From Xanthoparmelia taractica (taxonomy: Eukaryota; Ascomycota; Lecanoromycetes; Lecanorales; Parmeliaceae), in contig JANQBS010000093.1 in NCBI GenBank assembly GCA_033085395.1, positions 78,491-142,490 of the forward strand: 64,000 bases of DNA, read 5' to 3'. Positions 1 through 12,488 of the stretch are shown here, in pieces. Every line of letters starts with the position of its first letter. Position 1 is the first letter of the stretch. The notes under the pieces are model-generated. The model saw only the letters and a list, made by a program, of their open reading frames with translations, made no database searches and had not been told where the DNA came from. The position numbers and the translations under genes are program-made.

Positions 1-3000
1 GCCCAACCTTACATCAACGAGCTTTCGGTATCTACCAAGTCTTGTTAGAGATCATGATGGCTTGCACAGTATACTTTCGCTATGCGCGAGACTTTTTGAA
101 CTCGGGTATCCACTGAATTTAGACCCACGCGCCTTGTTTGGGAGCTCAAATACCCACAGCGCTGTCGTTCATGATCTGCCTACCTACCCATGGGACCACT
201 GCACAAAATATTGGCATGAATCCCGTTTAAGCAAGGAGTTTCGTCTTCGCTCCAATCCGCACCATGACTTGCTGGGCATCCGAATCCCGAGTGGGACTCC
301 ATTCGAACCAATGTGGCGCAATATACTTAACCTGCAGACGCTGCCGTGGCTCCGTGACCATGCTGTGGACAACTCGATCATCTTTCCCGGATCTGGCTAC
401 TTATGCATGGCCATTGAGGCTATTAGGCAAGATCTACAGAACCGTCAATCCATGGGCACCGTCCGTCAATATATCATACGAGACATTGTGTTCTCCAAGG
501 CACTTCTTATCCCAGAACCGCCTGGACAGATAGAGATTCAGCTCAGCCTGAAGGCCCTAAAGATTGGCAATGCTAGAGATACATCCGGATGGAATGACTT
601 TAGAGTCTTCTCTCTTTCCCAGGAAGGAGTATGGAGCGAGAATTGCAGAGGATCAATTATGGTGGAATTTGGCTCGGCGGCGGACGGGTTTGAGTCTTCC
701 TGTGAAGGAGGCAGGACATCGCCAGCCATGCGAAATCAACCACATTGCCTGGAAGACCAAAGCTCACTGGTTTTCAGTCCTACCGACGTTTACTCAAAGC
801 TTCGCTCGAATGGAAACGACTATGGGCCCAATTTCGCAAATTTGGGAGAACTCAGGGTTGATGATCTCCACGTTTCCGGGACAGTGCGAATTCCAGACAT
901 TGCAGCTTGTATGCCGGCGAACTTCATGCAGCAGCACGTGATACATCCAGCCACCCTGGATGCACTGTTTCACATCAATCTGCCTTTGTTTTTACAAAAT
1001 TGCTCCCCCGGATCTGTCATGCCCCTTGCCATTGAGGAAATTGTAATCCCGGCCGGTCTGACGACTATACCTGGAAAGAAACTCGAGGTGACTGCTGAAT
1101 TGGTTCCAGAAGGGCCACGCTCGGCTAGGACACACGTGATAGCCTACCCAATGGGCGAAGGTCAGGACTCGAGTCTTCCACTGGTGATCTCAAATGGAGA
1201 ACTCTGCAGTGTCGGTGAGGTGCAAAAAGTTGATTCAGCCTCTCACGGAGATCGAAATATCACCTATCAGGTGGAGTGGGGTCTCGACGCTGATTATATG
1301 GCTCCGAAAATGTATCACTTCCCAGATTCAGCGACCTTGTCGAGACACAGTGCATTATCCCCAGATCAGAAAGCCGAATTGTTGGACAAGGCATCGTCTC
1401 TTTACATCAAGTTTTGTCTCGATCACCTTGAGAAGCAAGCCTTTACCGTGCCTGAAAAACATCATCATTACCTGTTAGACTGGATGAGGCGATATATTGG
1501 ATCCGGTCCTGGTCAAAATCTTATTCACGGTATGAACCAAGATGAGATTACAGACACGCTCTCGAAAGCGCAACAGGAGGGTGTTGAAGGAGAGGCAGTG
1601 AATCGAATCGGCGAGAATCTAACTCAAATGCTGGCAGGGAAGGTGGACCCGTTAACTCTAATGCTCGAAGGGGGTCTTTTCTACCGCCTCTACTCCGACG
1701 ATTCATCTGTGCGATGCTATTCTCACTTGAGTCAGTATCTTGAGCGCCTCATTTTCAAGAACCCTGACATGAAAGTACTCGAGATTGGAGCTGGTACAGG
1801 GGGTACGACGTTGCCTGTACTTCAAACACTCACTCAAGAGGGACGTCCAATGTTCGGCACTTACGACTTCACGGACATCTCGCCCGGTTTCTTCGACCCA
1901 GCCCGGTCGCTTCTGAAAGAGTGGTCGGGCAAAGTACGATTCAAGACTCTTGATATTGAGCGAAATCCAAGCGCCCAGGGATTTGAAGAAGAGTCTTATG
2001 ACCTAGTAATCGCATCAAATGTACTCCATGCTACTCAATCTATGGAAAACACTATAGGCAACGTTCGACGGCTTCTGAAGCCAGGTGGAAGACTTGCACT
2101 GATCGAGCTCACTCGACTTCGCCCGGCTTGGAATATCGTTTTTGGCCTGCTTCCCGGCTGGTGGAATGGTGAGTTCTCTTCTTAAACATCTAATATAACC
2201 GACATGCTGAATACCGCGACAGGATACGATGAGGGACGAAAGGACTGCCCACTACTATCCACTGAGCAATGGGACAACTCGCTTTCCCGTAATGGTTTCA
2301 CAGGCGTGGAAGTTGCAGCACAGGATTTTGAGAACTATGCGAGGACGATGACCATGATGATCTCTAGAGCCGAATACCAGGTTGAGACTTCCAAAATGCC
2401 GTTCGTGGAGATACTTGTTGAACCCAGGCTCAGAGAGCATCTTGGTAGATTTGCTAGAGAGCTTTGTTCTGCACTGGAAGCGAAGGGTTTCCCGGCTCGT
2501 ATACCATCCTGGCAATTGTCACAGGAAACATGCGAAGACAAGGTCTACGTGCTTCTGGACTCGAGCGAGCAGCCGTTATTGGCAAATCTATCTAGCGAGC
2601 GGTTCCAGGAAATACGTGGCTTGGTGACCAAAGCAAAGAACATTTTCTGGATAACGGCTGCACGCAGCAATCAATCGGTTTCGGTACCCGACAAAGGACT
2701 GACTACGGGCTTTGCCAGATCGGCTCGGTCGGAAAACGAGGGACTCAAGCTCGTCACGTTCGACGTACGGAGTGACTTATTAATGGACCAAGGAATCGTT
2801 AAAGCCACGTCCACAGTCTTCTCCGCAGCTTTTAGTTCGTTCTCAGCGCAAAGCAGCTTGGGAGAAACCGAATATGCTTACAAGGATGGTCAAATATTGA
2901 TTCCAAGACTCATTCCGGACCACCGGATCAATGATATGGTCACGGGGACAAACCGGACTCCAAAAGCTGAGCCTACACTCTTCAAACAAAGCCAGCGCTC

Positions 3001-6000
3001 CTTGAAGCTACATGTAGGGAAGCCAGGACTGCTTGACAGTCTTGTCTTTGTTGATGACCACCGTGTGCTCGAGAAATTGCGTGACGACGAGTTGGAAATC
3101 GAAGTCGACGCTTTCGGTGTCAACTTCAAGGATGTATTCATAGCATTGGGCCAAATGAAAGCGACTACACCGATGGGCGGTGAGTGTTCCGGAACTGTCA
3201 CAGCCGTTGGTTCTCGTTGTCAAACGCGATTCCGAGTCGGCGATCGAGTCTGCGCTTGGTATGCAACAGCCTACGCGAACCATGCTCGAGCGAGAGCGAG
3301 CAACACTTCCCGCATACCGAACTCAATGTCCTTCATCACAGCAGCGTCGATGCCCGTGATATTCCTGACTGCTTACTACGGTCTTGTGGAGCTAGCAAAT
3401 CTTCAGAAAGATCAAACAGTGCTCATACACTCGGCAGCTGGTGGAGTAGGGCAAGCGGCCATTCAAATCGCACAGCTCCTTGGAGCGAAGATCTTTGCGA
3501 CAGTCGGCAGCCTTTCCAAACGCCAAGAACTCGTCGACAAGTTTGCAATTCCGGCGAGCCAGATATTTTCCAACAAGTCTAGAGCCTTCAAGAAGGGACT
3601 GCTTCGAATGACTGGAGGTGAAGGAGTGGACGTCATTTTGAACTCGCTGTCTGGTGAAGCCTTACTGGATAGCTGGGACTGCATCGCAAAATTTGGCACT
3701 TTCATCGAAATCGGAAAATCAGACATCTATCGCAACAGCCAATTGGGTATGAAGCCTTTTGAGAGAAACGTAAAATTCGCCTCGCTTGACCTGGTCGGCT
3801 TAGCAGATCACCGTCCTGAGACGATGCGCGCCGTTTTTGAAAAGATCATTTCGATGTTCGAGAGCGGGGTTCTGACCGCTGTTCAACCGGTCACGACAAT
3901 GGCAATAGCAGACATTGAGGACGCATTCAGGTTGATCCAAAGCCGCAAGCATACCGGCAAAGTGGTATTGACGGTTGAGGAAGAGACCAAGGTGAAAGCC
4001 CTCCCACCTCCAAATGAACCGATGCATCTAGAAGGGCGTGGCACCTATGTTATAGCTGGTGGGTTGGGAGGTCTAGGTCAGAAGATCATCCATTTTCTTG
4101 CTAATCACGGGGCCAAGGATATCCTGGTGCTCTCACGAAGGCATCTTGGTGAAAGAGAACAGTATAAGCTCGAACAAGAGCTTTCTTCCTCTGGAGCTAG
4201 AGTTCGCATTGAAGCCTGCGATATCGCGAATCTGAAAGAGTTGCAATGCGTAGCTGCTCGTTGTTTGAGGAGCATGCCGCCTGTCAAAGGTGTTATTCAG
4301 GCTGCTATGGTGCTTCAAGTGCGTACTATTTCACTTTTTATCCTTGCTTAGCTGACCCAGGTAGGACCGAATCCTGGAACAGATGAGCTTTGATGACTTC
4401 AGCACCGCGGTGCAGCCAAAAGTTTCAGGAACTAAATCTCTGGACGAAGTGTTCGACAACCCCTCACTTGACTTTTTTGTCATGTTATCTTCGATTGCGA
4501 GTATAGCAGGTCCAAGGTCACAAGCCAACTACGCGGCCGGCAACGCCTTTCAGGATGAGCTAGCACACAGCCGACCGGATTCCAAAGCCCACTATCTCTC
4601 CTTGAACCTTGGCATGATAGACGAGTCGGATGTCATAGCTTCCAACCCAGAACTGCGACGAAGTGCGATCCGAGCAGGCTGCATTCCGCTTCAACTGAGC
4701 GAGCTTTTTGCGCTCTTGGAATACGCGCTGAGTTCACAGGCTCGTCAGGAAAAGCAGAGCCAGGTGGCCATTGGGTTTGACAGACAGTCTCTTTTGGAGT
4801 CGCAACGTTCCGGGCTTCTTGACATTCCTTTATTCAGCCATCTCGTGGTTAATACCAACAAAAATGACGTTTCTTCTATAGTACCGGGTTCGAAGCCTGT
4901 CGATAAGGCCATTGTTGATGCGGAAGACCTCGATGAAGTCCATGATATTGTCGCTGCAGCTATTGCTAAACAAATATCCGCCCTCTTAGCTATAGACGTC
5001 GACAATATAAACCTCGACTCACCCATAGAGAATCTGGGCCTTGATTCTCTCATTGCAATCGAGTTAAAAGCGTGGATCACTCGGACGCTTCAAGCGGCTA
5101 TGCAAACCTCGGAAATCCTGGACACAGCAAACATCCGATCATTGGCAATGACGGTAGCTAAGAGATCAAGCCTTGTCACCGTGAACCAGGAACAGACTGT
5201 CTCCAACGCTGGTCAAGCAAACGCAGCAATGAAAGACAGGACAATGGCTACTCAGTGTAAAGTCTCACAGTCAACAGGTCTTCCTTTACTCCCTCTTGCG
5301 GATTTGAAGACCACCCTTGAATTCTACTTGTACACCATCTCCCCCTTTTGCTCAGGAGAAGAATACCAGAAGACTTCAAATGCAGTACAGGAATTCCTAA
5401 GACCAGGTGGGCTTGGACTACAACTGCAAAGCCGCCTCCAGGAGAGAGTGAACGACGACCAGATTGACAATTGGCTCTTTGACTTATACAACCAACACGT
5501 GTATCTCAAGCAGCGGGCCCCCATTGTTCCCTGTGGCAACTTCTTCGGCTGTCATACTGCGACGGAGATCCAACACGGTCAAGCGGATCGAGCTGCTGTC
5601 ATTTCCAAAGCCGCTTTTGAGTTCAAGCAAAGTCTCGAGAATGGTGAGGTCAGCCCTGACCTTCTGAATGAGCAACCGCTGTGTATGAACACATTGCAAT
5701 GGCTCTTTCATTCCATCCGGGAACCTCATAAGGGGGTGGACCAGATGAGAAAGTTTCCCAGCAATGACTATATCATAGCTATGAGGCGCGGGCACTTCTT
5801 CAAGATTGAACTCAGACATGCAGACGGAAACGTTCCGTTAAAGAGCTTGAGAGCCGCTTTCCAAGGAATTCTTGATCGCAGACTTGAGGAAGCACCTCCT
5901 ATCACTGCTCTAACAGCAGACGAACGGGATAGCTGGACAGAGGTACGTTCCATATTCCTTCTTTGCCGTGGTAGAAAGCTAATTGTTTAGATACGTCCAA

Positions 6001-7076
6001 GAGTCAAGGCCATCAACGACGCAAACCAAGCACTCGTACAGATGATTGAAGCCTCGGCTTTTATCGTCTGTCTAGACGAGGGCTCACCCAGCACATCGAC
6101 GGAACGCTCCAATCATTTCCTCTGGGGGGATGTGAGGAATCGGTGGAATGACAAACCCCTACAGTTTGCGGTGTGCGAGAATGGAGTCTCCGCGTATATC
6201 TGCGAGCACTCGCTGATTGATGGGACGACACTCCGAAAGCTCAGCAACCCCATCAAGCAAGCAATCAAGCAATATGAGCCAAACGCCGACTGCGAAAACG
6301 GCCCACAAATTGCCACAGTCGCACCGCTGGAAGGGTACACTTTCGCATCAGATAAAACGATTGACAATGAAATCGAACGCGTCGAGCAGCGCTTCCGCTC
6401 CAACATCCGCAAAACCGACTACGTCCACTTCTCTTGCCCAACTTTCGGCGGTTCCTTCCTTAAACTCCACAGCTGCGCCGCAAAGACGGGATTCCAGCTC
6501 GTCATCCAACTAGCCTCACTCCTCTACTTCGGGTACAACCCTCCGTCGTGGGAAACCATAACCATGCGCACCTTCGACAAAGGCCGCGTCGACATCATCC
6601 AAACCGTCCTCCCCGAAATCGCCGAATTCTGCACCGCCATACGCTCCTCCTGCTCCTCCTCCTCCTCCACCACCGCCGCCCTCCCCACAACCAAACTCCG
6701 CGACCTTTTCCACAAAGCCGCAAAAGCCCACACGAGCGCCGTCACGCGCATCAGCCGCGGCCGTGGCTTCGCGCACCACCTGTACGCCTTGCAGGAAGTG
6801 AGGAAGGAGGGTGAAGAAGTCCCAGCTTTGTTCAAGGATCCCATGTATAGAAAGACGCGACCGGGCAAGATCATGACGGATTGCGTCGATTGGGAGGACG
6901 CGATTTCGGAGGGCGGGTATGTGATGGAGGATCCGGAGCACGTGTGGGTGCATTATCAGGTCGATGAGGAGCGGTGTCGCTTTGCGATAAAGGCGCCTTT
7001 GGGTAGGGCGGCGGAGTTTATTGGGAAATTGGAGGTCGCGGCGGCGGCGGTGAAGGGGTTGTTGGAGGGGGAGTGA
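1..7076 (+). CDS. Highly reducing polyketide synthase with C-terminal carnitine acyltransferase domain (5' end outside window)
   Basis: Four exons fit one frame: 2-2168, 2223-4318, 4365-5942, 5991-7076 (introns 54, 46 and 48 nt, all GT..AG), giving about 2308 residues here. KS and most of AT lie upstream; the frame is open to base 2 with an AT-end motif (YLPSLVRDHDGL). Domains in order: dehydratase (His in WLRDHAV near 359; Asp in HPATLDALFH near 950), C-methyltransferase (SAM motif EIGAGTGGTT near 1780), enoyl reductase (HSAAGGVGQAA near 3430), ketoreductase (GGLGGLG near 4060; Tyr in NYAAGNAF near 4530), acyl carrier (LGLDSL near 5040, Ser for phosphopantetheine). From about 5280 a choline/carnitine acyltransferase fold follows, with catalytic-type His in CEHSLIDGTT (near 6210) and a downstream TMRTFDKGR segment. 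No thioesterase is present. By analogy with described fungal HR-PKSs carrying this domain, it probably transfers the finished chain to a small acceptor. No tailoring enzyme follows it in the window. Confidence 0.96.
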
Positions 7077-7423
7077 GATGTGGGAGTATTGTGGGGATCC
7101 GGTTCAATCCAGCCATCTGATTACTCTCTAGAGCTCTTCACGCCAAGACTGAGACGCCTTGATCTTTCCCCCTCTTGGGTTCTCCGTCTTATCTTGAATG
7201 CCTGCACCGCGATAGGTCTCTGTCATCGAACTCGGTGGCTTTCATCCAGGCGCCCTCCTTCAGCTTACATGTAGTCGAGGGGGGAGGAGGGAAGGCAGGG
7301 CTCCTGACGGCTTTTATTCGGCGCTTGGTTTCACTTTAGCGCACTTCGTATCCTCGCTTGGTTGTACCAGATGCCTAAAATAATATATCCATCCAAGTCA
7401 CCATCTATCTTCCACATCATCAT

Positions 7424-7446
7424 TACTACTACTACTACTACTACTA
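7424..7446. repeat. (TAC)n microsatellite
   Basis: About seven uninterrupted ACT/TAC units, 350 bp downstream of the PKS stop. Confidence 0.95.
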
Positions 7447-7584
7447 TGCTTCATCCCCCACCAAATCTTACAAAGAAGACACAAAGTTAACATCAAATCC
7501 GAGCTAATCCGTTGGACAACATCAGATAGGCAGGGGAGGATAACGAAGGGTGGCATAGTGTCGTGTATAGTGTAAGGTATGTCC

Positions 7585-7648
7585 CTCCTCCTCCTCCTCC
7601 TCCTCCTCCTCCTCCTCCTCCTCCTCCTCCTTCTCCTTCTCCTCCTCC
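7585..7648. repeat. (TCC)n microsatellite
   Basis: Roughly 20 TCC units, the last few interrupted by TTC. It produces a spurious arginine-rich frame on the minus strand. Confidence 0.95.
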
Positions 7649-8025
7649 TATTCCTCAATCTTCTCTCCCTCCTCTTCCACAATCAAACCTTGTAAATAAG
7701 AGACTCTTTGAGATAAATGTGTAATTAATTGTATGGCCAGTAGAGATAGGTAGACGAGAGCTGCGTTGGCGAAACCTGCTGCGCGAGTAGGTGGTGGAGG
7801 AGACGTAGGGTTGTGGATGATGACTCGGACAGGGGTGGGAACGAGGATGAAAAAGAAGGTTGGGAAGGAGGAGAGGTGATGAGCTCTGCGACGGGATTTT
7901 CGATGGCTTTTGCTACGGTACGGTTCGCTATGCTACTCTTTGCAATGGTATGTGATGCTATGCTGTACTGTGCCATTCTTTGCTAATCATGCTAATCATG
8001 CTGTGCGATGCTATACTATGCTATG

Positions 8026-8372
8026 CTAATCTTGGACTTAGGAAAGGACTGTCTCTCAGGAAAATCTTACATGAATGTGTGTACAGGAATTTCAGGGTTG
8101 TGGATATTGAATCGAAAAGGAAGAAGAGAAGAAGTGAAGAAGTAGCAAGAAGATACAGTAACAAGCTCTAGGCCAGGGTAATCCGACGCTCTGCCCGCTG
8201 TACTCTGCCATGCTATTCTTTTCTCGTACTACCAGGGAGAGGAGTGTCTCGAGGGCGAAACCTTGCATGCGTGTGGTGAAGGAGAGGTCCAGGAATGTGG
8301 ATCATCAATTCGAAAAAGAAGAAGAAGAAGAAGTAATAAACCCTAGGCCAGGGTACTCGACGCTATGCTCTG
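8026..8372. repeat. Degenerate ~180-bp tandem direct repeat, two copies
   Basis: Copy 1 (about 8026-8195) and copy 2 (about 8207-8372) share the same order of words: GGA.TGTCTC, CTTACATG/CTTGCATG, GTG..AGG, GGAAT...GTGGAT, a purine GAAGAAG tract, and CTCTAGGCCAGGGTA / CCCTAGGCCAGGGTA followed by CGACGCT. A third, weaker echo (TGCATGTACAGGAGC, then a GGAAGAAG tract) may lie inside the 3' end of the next gene near 8460-8560. Confidence 0.6.
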
Positions 8373-8439
8373 CTCTGCTGTTCTGTTCCCGAGCCATGCA
8401 GAAACCTCTTCCTTGTGCTCTTGTAGATGAGGGATGCGC

Positions 8440-9892
8440 TTATAAGCTGCTCTGTCCTTGATGCATGTACAGGAGCGCTTCGGTGGCGGTTCTTTCTATG
8501 CTGGTGTAGGAGCTGTATGGGCCCGGATAATCGCTCGGAAAAAAGGAAGAAGAAGAACCAGTTGTAAGAAGCTCCGGATCGTATCGTTCTTCGAGGCCGA
8601 TGGATGGCGAACGATTTGAGTAAGATTCGCGTTGGCGGTGGTAGTCATCTGATGCGGAAACTGCCGGCTGGAGTGCGCGGTACTGGTGGCTGCTGAGTGG
8701 AAGTTGATCTTCCATTGCAGAATTATCGAATCCGAGATCGCTAATGTCGTAGTCCAGGGCCTGTAGTAGTTCATTCGTCTGCGAATTTTGGAGCTGCATA
8801 CTATTTTCGAGGTCAGGCTGAGTGGATAAGCAATAAGGAAGTGAAGATATATTATTCTTACTCGATTTCGCGATATCTATGCCTTGTGTTTCGAAACACA
8901 CATGCATCGTCCCATCGCGCGCCCGTAGGGTTGCCGTTCCTATCCACGCATTTTGGGAAATGGGACTGAACATGGTACGCGTTTGCACTCAAGCTGCCAC
9001 AGATGGGACATACGAACCTGTGATTTCCGCTCGCAGCGTGGTTTAGTGGAACTGGTATCGTCCCGGGAGGCAGCTTTGACGGGATAACGATGCCGTTCAC
9101 GGCAGCGAGGCGCTCATGGTAGCGAGATTGTCGCTCATCTCGCTGCTGCTTGTTTCGTAGCCGGCTTTTTGGGAGATTCTTTCGCTGCTGCTTCTGCTCC
9201 GCTGTAGGGTGAGAACACACATCGTCCCATCGCGCCCCGGTGGGATTGCCGTTCGCCTCGACACAGTTTGGGAAATGGGACTGCAAAGTGTAGGCCGTCT
9301 GATATAGACCGTCGCAGATCGGACATGTGTACGTGCGTCCTTCGCTTATGTCGTGATTCATTCGGATCGGTGGCGCGCCTAGAGCGAGCTTGGATAGGAT
9401 AACGATGCCGTTGACGGCAACGAGGCGCTCATAGTGGTCATCTCGCCGTTGCTGTTGGTGCTGTGCTGTAGGTTGAGTATGGACGAATTGGGTCAAGTCA
9501 ATGGGGTTGTCGGTATCGGTATCAGCACTGTGTCATGTCAGGACGGTCCGCAAGCTTGAAGATTAGCATTGCAGCCTATCTCACCTCTCGCCTATATCGT
9601 CATGCTTCCGCTTTCGCTGGTCAGGTCGCGGCACATAGTTGAAATTATCGTCCCAATGTGCGCCTGTAGGGTTCCCATTTCTCTTTACACATACCACAAA
9701 GTGTGAACGGATTTCAAGCGGTCTCGTAGTGGCGTGGCCGCAGATCGGACATATCTTAGTTCTAATATCGTCTAGTTCTGCGATGGTGGGGCGCGACGGG
9801 CGTGGTTTTGATGGTTGTTGTCCTGCTGGGTGCGGTGAAGGTATAACTACTCCACTGACTTGTGCGAGTTGCTGCTCGAATGATAGCACCAT
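8440..9892 (-). CDS. Protein with three tandem C2HC zinc-finger modules, unknown function
   Basis: Join on the minus strand: 9892-9585, 9527-8862, 8800-8440 (introns 57 and 61 nt; the second has a CTGAC branch-like site 11 nt before its AG), 444 aa. Three finger modules have identical spacing C-x2-C-x12-H-x3-C: C48/C51/H64/C68, C171/C174/H187/C191, C276/C279/H292/C296. Each is followed by an almost invariant NGNPTGA[RH]WDD block and preceded by a [VL]xGIVIPS/GVVIPS element, so the true unit is about 100 residues. Modules 2 and 3 are clearly closer to each other than to module 1. The C-terminal ~120 residues are Ser/Tyr/Gln-rich and probably disordered. Zinc binding is inferred from residue spacing; a nucleic-acid or protein partner cannot be assigned. 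The last exon is the least certain part. Confidence 0.8.
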
Positions 9893-12488
9893 GGTCGGTG
9901 ACCTCAGATGGACTGCGAGCTGAGGAAGAGACCTTTTATTGATAGATTGGGAGGTGAAAGGAGAGATTAAAACGTACGAACGAGGAGTACATTGGCGGTC
10001 ACAGCATCAAGAGCAGTCGATGAAGTACGTTTGCCGAAGTAGTTAGGAAATGGTGAGTCAAAGACCTCGGTGTTGTTGTGTATTCTGTGGTGAAAATGGC
10101 CCTATAAGGCGTAGCGTCTTCATGCTGACCTATAGGACGTTTACTCACTTGTCCTACGCTTTCCCTATATCTTTCGTTGTTCCAGCTGAATGCATTCTGT
10201 ACTAGACTTCATAGTCACGGAACCTCAAAATCGATTGGCATGAGAGCTCTGTTGGCCGTATGTGAGGCTTCTTTGGGTACAATGCTCACTCTTATCGATC
10301 ACGAATCTCGGCGTTCATTTGCCTCACAGTAGGAAGCTGTGTAGAGCTTTCAATCGGAAGGATGTGGATTGAGAGCTTGATCACCTCGTGGACTTGGGTG
10401 CCGAGAAGGAGCATCTCAAAGTCCAGATTCTCTCATATCACTTCGGTATGGTCGAGTGTCCCCATTAATGTACGAATCGAGAATCACACCTCACATCTAC
10501 ATACGCAGAGCAACCAACATATAGCTTTTCTTCGCTATAACCTACCTACTTTGCCAATCCACTCATTGCCCAAGACGAAAAACCTAGGGACATCACTTTG
10601 AGCTCGCTCGCGAACCGGTGCCGAATCTCAACTGTAGTCGGATAGTCGATGCTCAAAGCAGTCATGGGCTGACTCGTACCAAAAGCTTCTTCTGATACAC
10701 ATAGAGTCGTTGCTACCTTCTCAACCAGCACGAGCAAGCCAGCATATTTCACAGCAGCAGTGCCTTGAGGCTGCATTTGCACAGCAGCGATATCGAATGT
10801 GTCCGTCTCGTACAAAGGAGAAAAAAGAGATCGTCATCTTCATCCAGCTCGATTTGTCCAGCCCTGTGGGTTTTCAGAGACGCTGGCGTAGGTCAGCCGG
10901 CTGACTATTCGCGCGTCGTCGATGGGGTCACGGACGCAGTCAAGTACGAGTACTTATTGAGGCCTCTACTGCAGCCAATTTCAACTGTGCAGCTTGAGAA
11001 CCCTCTAAGTTGCAGCACGTCTGAATTTGGTCATTGAAAGAAGGTTAGGAGTCTTTTTGTCGCCCGCTTACCCGCCTAACTCCGATCCCGTGTTCGTTCC
11101 CCCACTGGTAGTTTTCAAGCCGCCTTACAGGACGCTCTGACAGCTATTGCTACGTCCTCAAGCTGCGTGTTTCTGCCCCTCACATTTTCATTTCTGGAGG
11201 TTCTGCATGTGAAAACCCTGGCCGTTGGTCTCCAGCGCCATTTACATAGGCGAAAAAAATGCCGACCTTTTCCTGAAACGCTCGGCGGCATCGCTTCAAA
11301 ACCCTTAACTTGACCTTACTATTCAGCTAAAACATGATGCAAGCTCATCCCAGTTTCCAAAACAGAGGACACCGCTTGCGAACTCGTCTAGTGGGCCTTG
11401 CGCACGTAACCCGCCGTGACGGCTATTGGTATCCCATCCATACATACATATCGCCATTCCATCATCCTTTCCCAATCACCGCGCTATTGTAGGTTCCAGT
11501 ATAGCATACCAGTAACATGTTGCGCATTTGTAATTTTTTGTTCTTAAATTTTTTTCATAAGAAGGAGTTGGAGATCTTGAAAGTACTTCGCGACCAGGGC
11601 GTCAAAGTTTGCAGCTGATAATAGAAAAGCGAGAGGATAATCAAGTAGATTCTCTACAAGCTCTCTAATGCAGCACACGGCGCAGACACACTTGTCGGTG
11701 CGGCCTGTCTAAAGCCGAAGAGGGTGCTGTAGATGCTGTACAGCCAAGTCTGTGCAAGGTATCCAAAGGCACTGCAGAGAATGAGTAGTTTGGCAGTGTC
11801 TTGATGGTCTGTCTGTCAGATAGGTTCCTTAATTTACTACCGAGGGCACGCCAATACGTTCGGTGGGCCAGTTACTTAGTTATCTGCCCAAGGTGGATAT
11901 TTAAACAGTGCGTGAATACAGCTATTATGTACTTTATTGGTTTATCTTTCGCATCAGACAGTGAGCAGGATATCGTTTTAAAATACAGAGTCAACGAAAT
12001 TTGGCACTTACTGAAATACAGTAATCTCAAGACGAAAGGAGGAAAATGGACTGTGCTTCTTTTTCGATCACAGGATGGAGAGCAGGGAGGTGGTGGGTCT
12101 TTGGATTATGGGGGTTCGATGGTACAACTCATGACGGCATAGTCGATTTTTTCAATGTGGATGGAATGGGTTTGGTAATGGTTGGCTTGGGAATGCAAGG
12201 TGTGAAATAGCGTAAGGGTTGCATGATCTTGTAGGGCAATGGGGAAGGGATAATGGTAGACAGGCACACGTAGAGATGATCGTATGTCGCGCTTGTGTCG
12301 TGCATCATGCTGAATACACACTCTATCTTTTATTCGTCGGAAGCGGTAATGAGATTCATTGGTCTTGACCACAGTTGCATGCCATCACCGGGCACATGCG
12401 CGTCGGATCTCCTTGCATGTTTCCTAGAGCAACACATGTTGTATAGCCGGCCAAACCTCCCTCTATCCATCTTTTCAGGTTCCTCCCC
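9893..12488. other. Long intergenic stretch, no supported gene
   Basis: I see no gene here. One minus-strand open frame at 10546-10815 (89 codons) has protein-like composition but no start context, no splice partner and no recognised motif; it could be an exon remnant. The rest is unique, moderate-GC sequence. Confidence 0.5.

Larger units (their letters stand above)
7077..8439. other. Intergenic, low-complexity rich
   Basis: No convincing gene between the PKS stop and the 3' end of the zinc-finger gene. It holds two trinucleotide microsatellites and a degenerate ~180-bp direct repeat (listed separately). A run of GCTAATCAT / GCTATGCT-like words occurs near 7900-8030. Open frames here are microsatellite artefacts such as poly-Arg. 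Confidence 0.7.

Noticed and set aside
6516..6953. 145-codon Gly-rich minus-strand frame in the PKS
   Set aside because: Antisense shadow of the acyltransferase domain; composition follows the Ser/Thr-rich sense strand.
7098..7112. tRNA B-box-like GGTTCAATCC
   Set aside because: No A box or acceptor stem around it; no tRNA was found in the window.
7398..7682. 94-codon arginine-rich frame on the minus strand
   Set aside because: It is the translation of the (TCC)n microsatellite.
10546..10815. 89-codon minus-strand frame with protein-like composition
   Set aside because: No start context, splice partner or motif; not strong enough for a gene.
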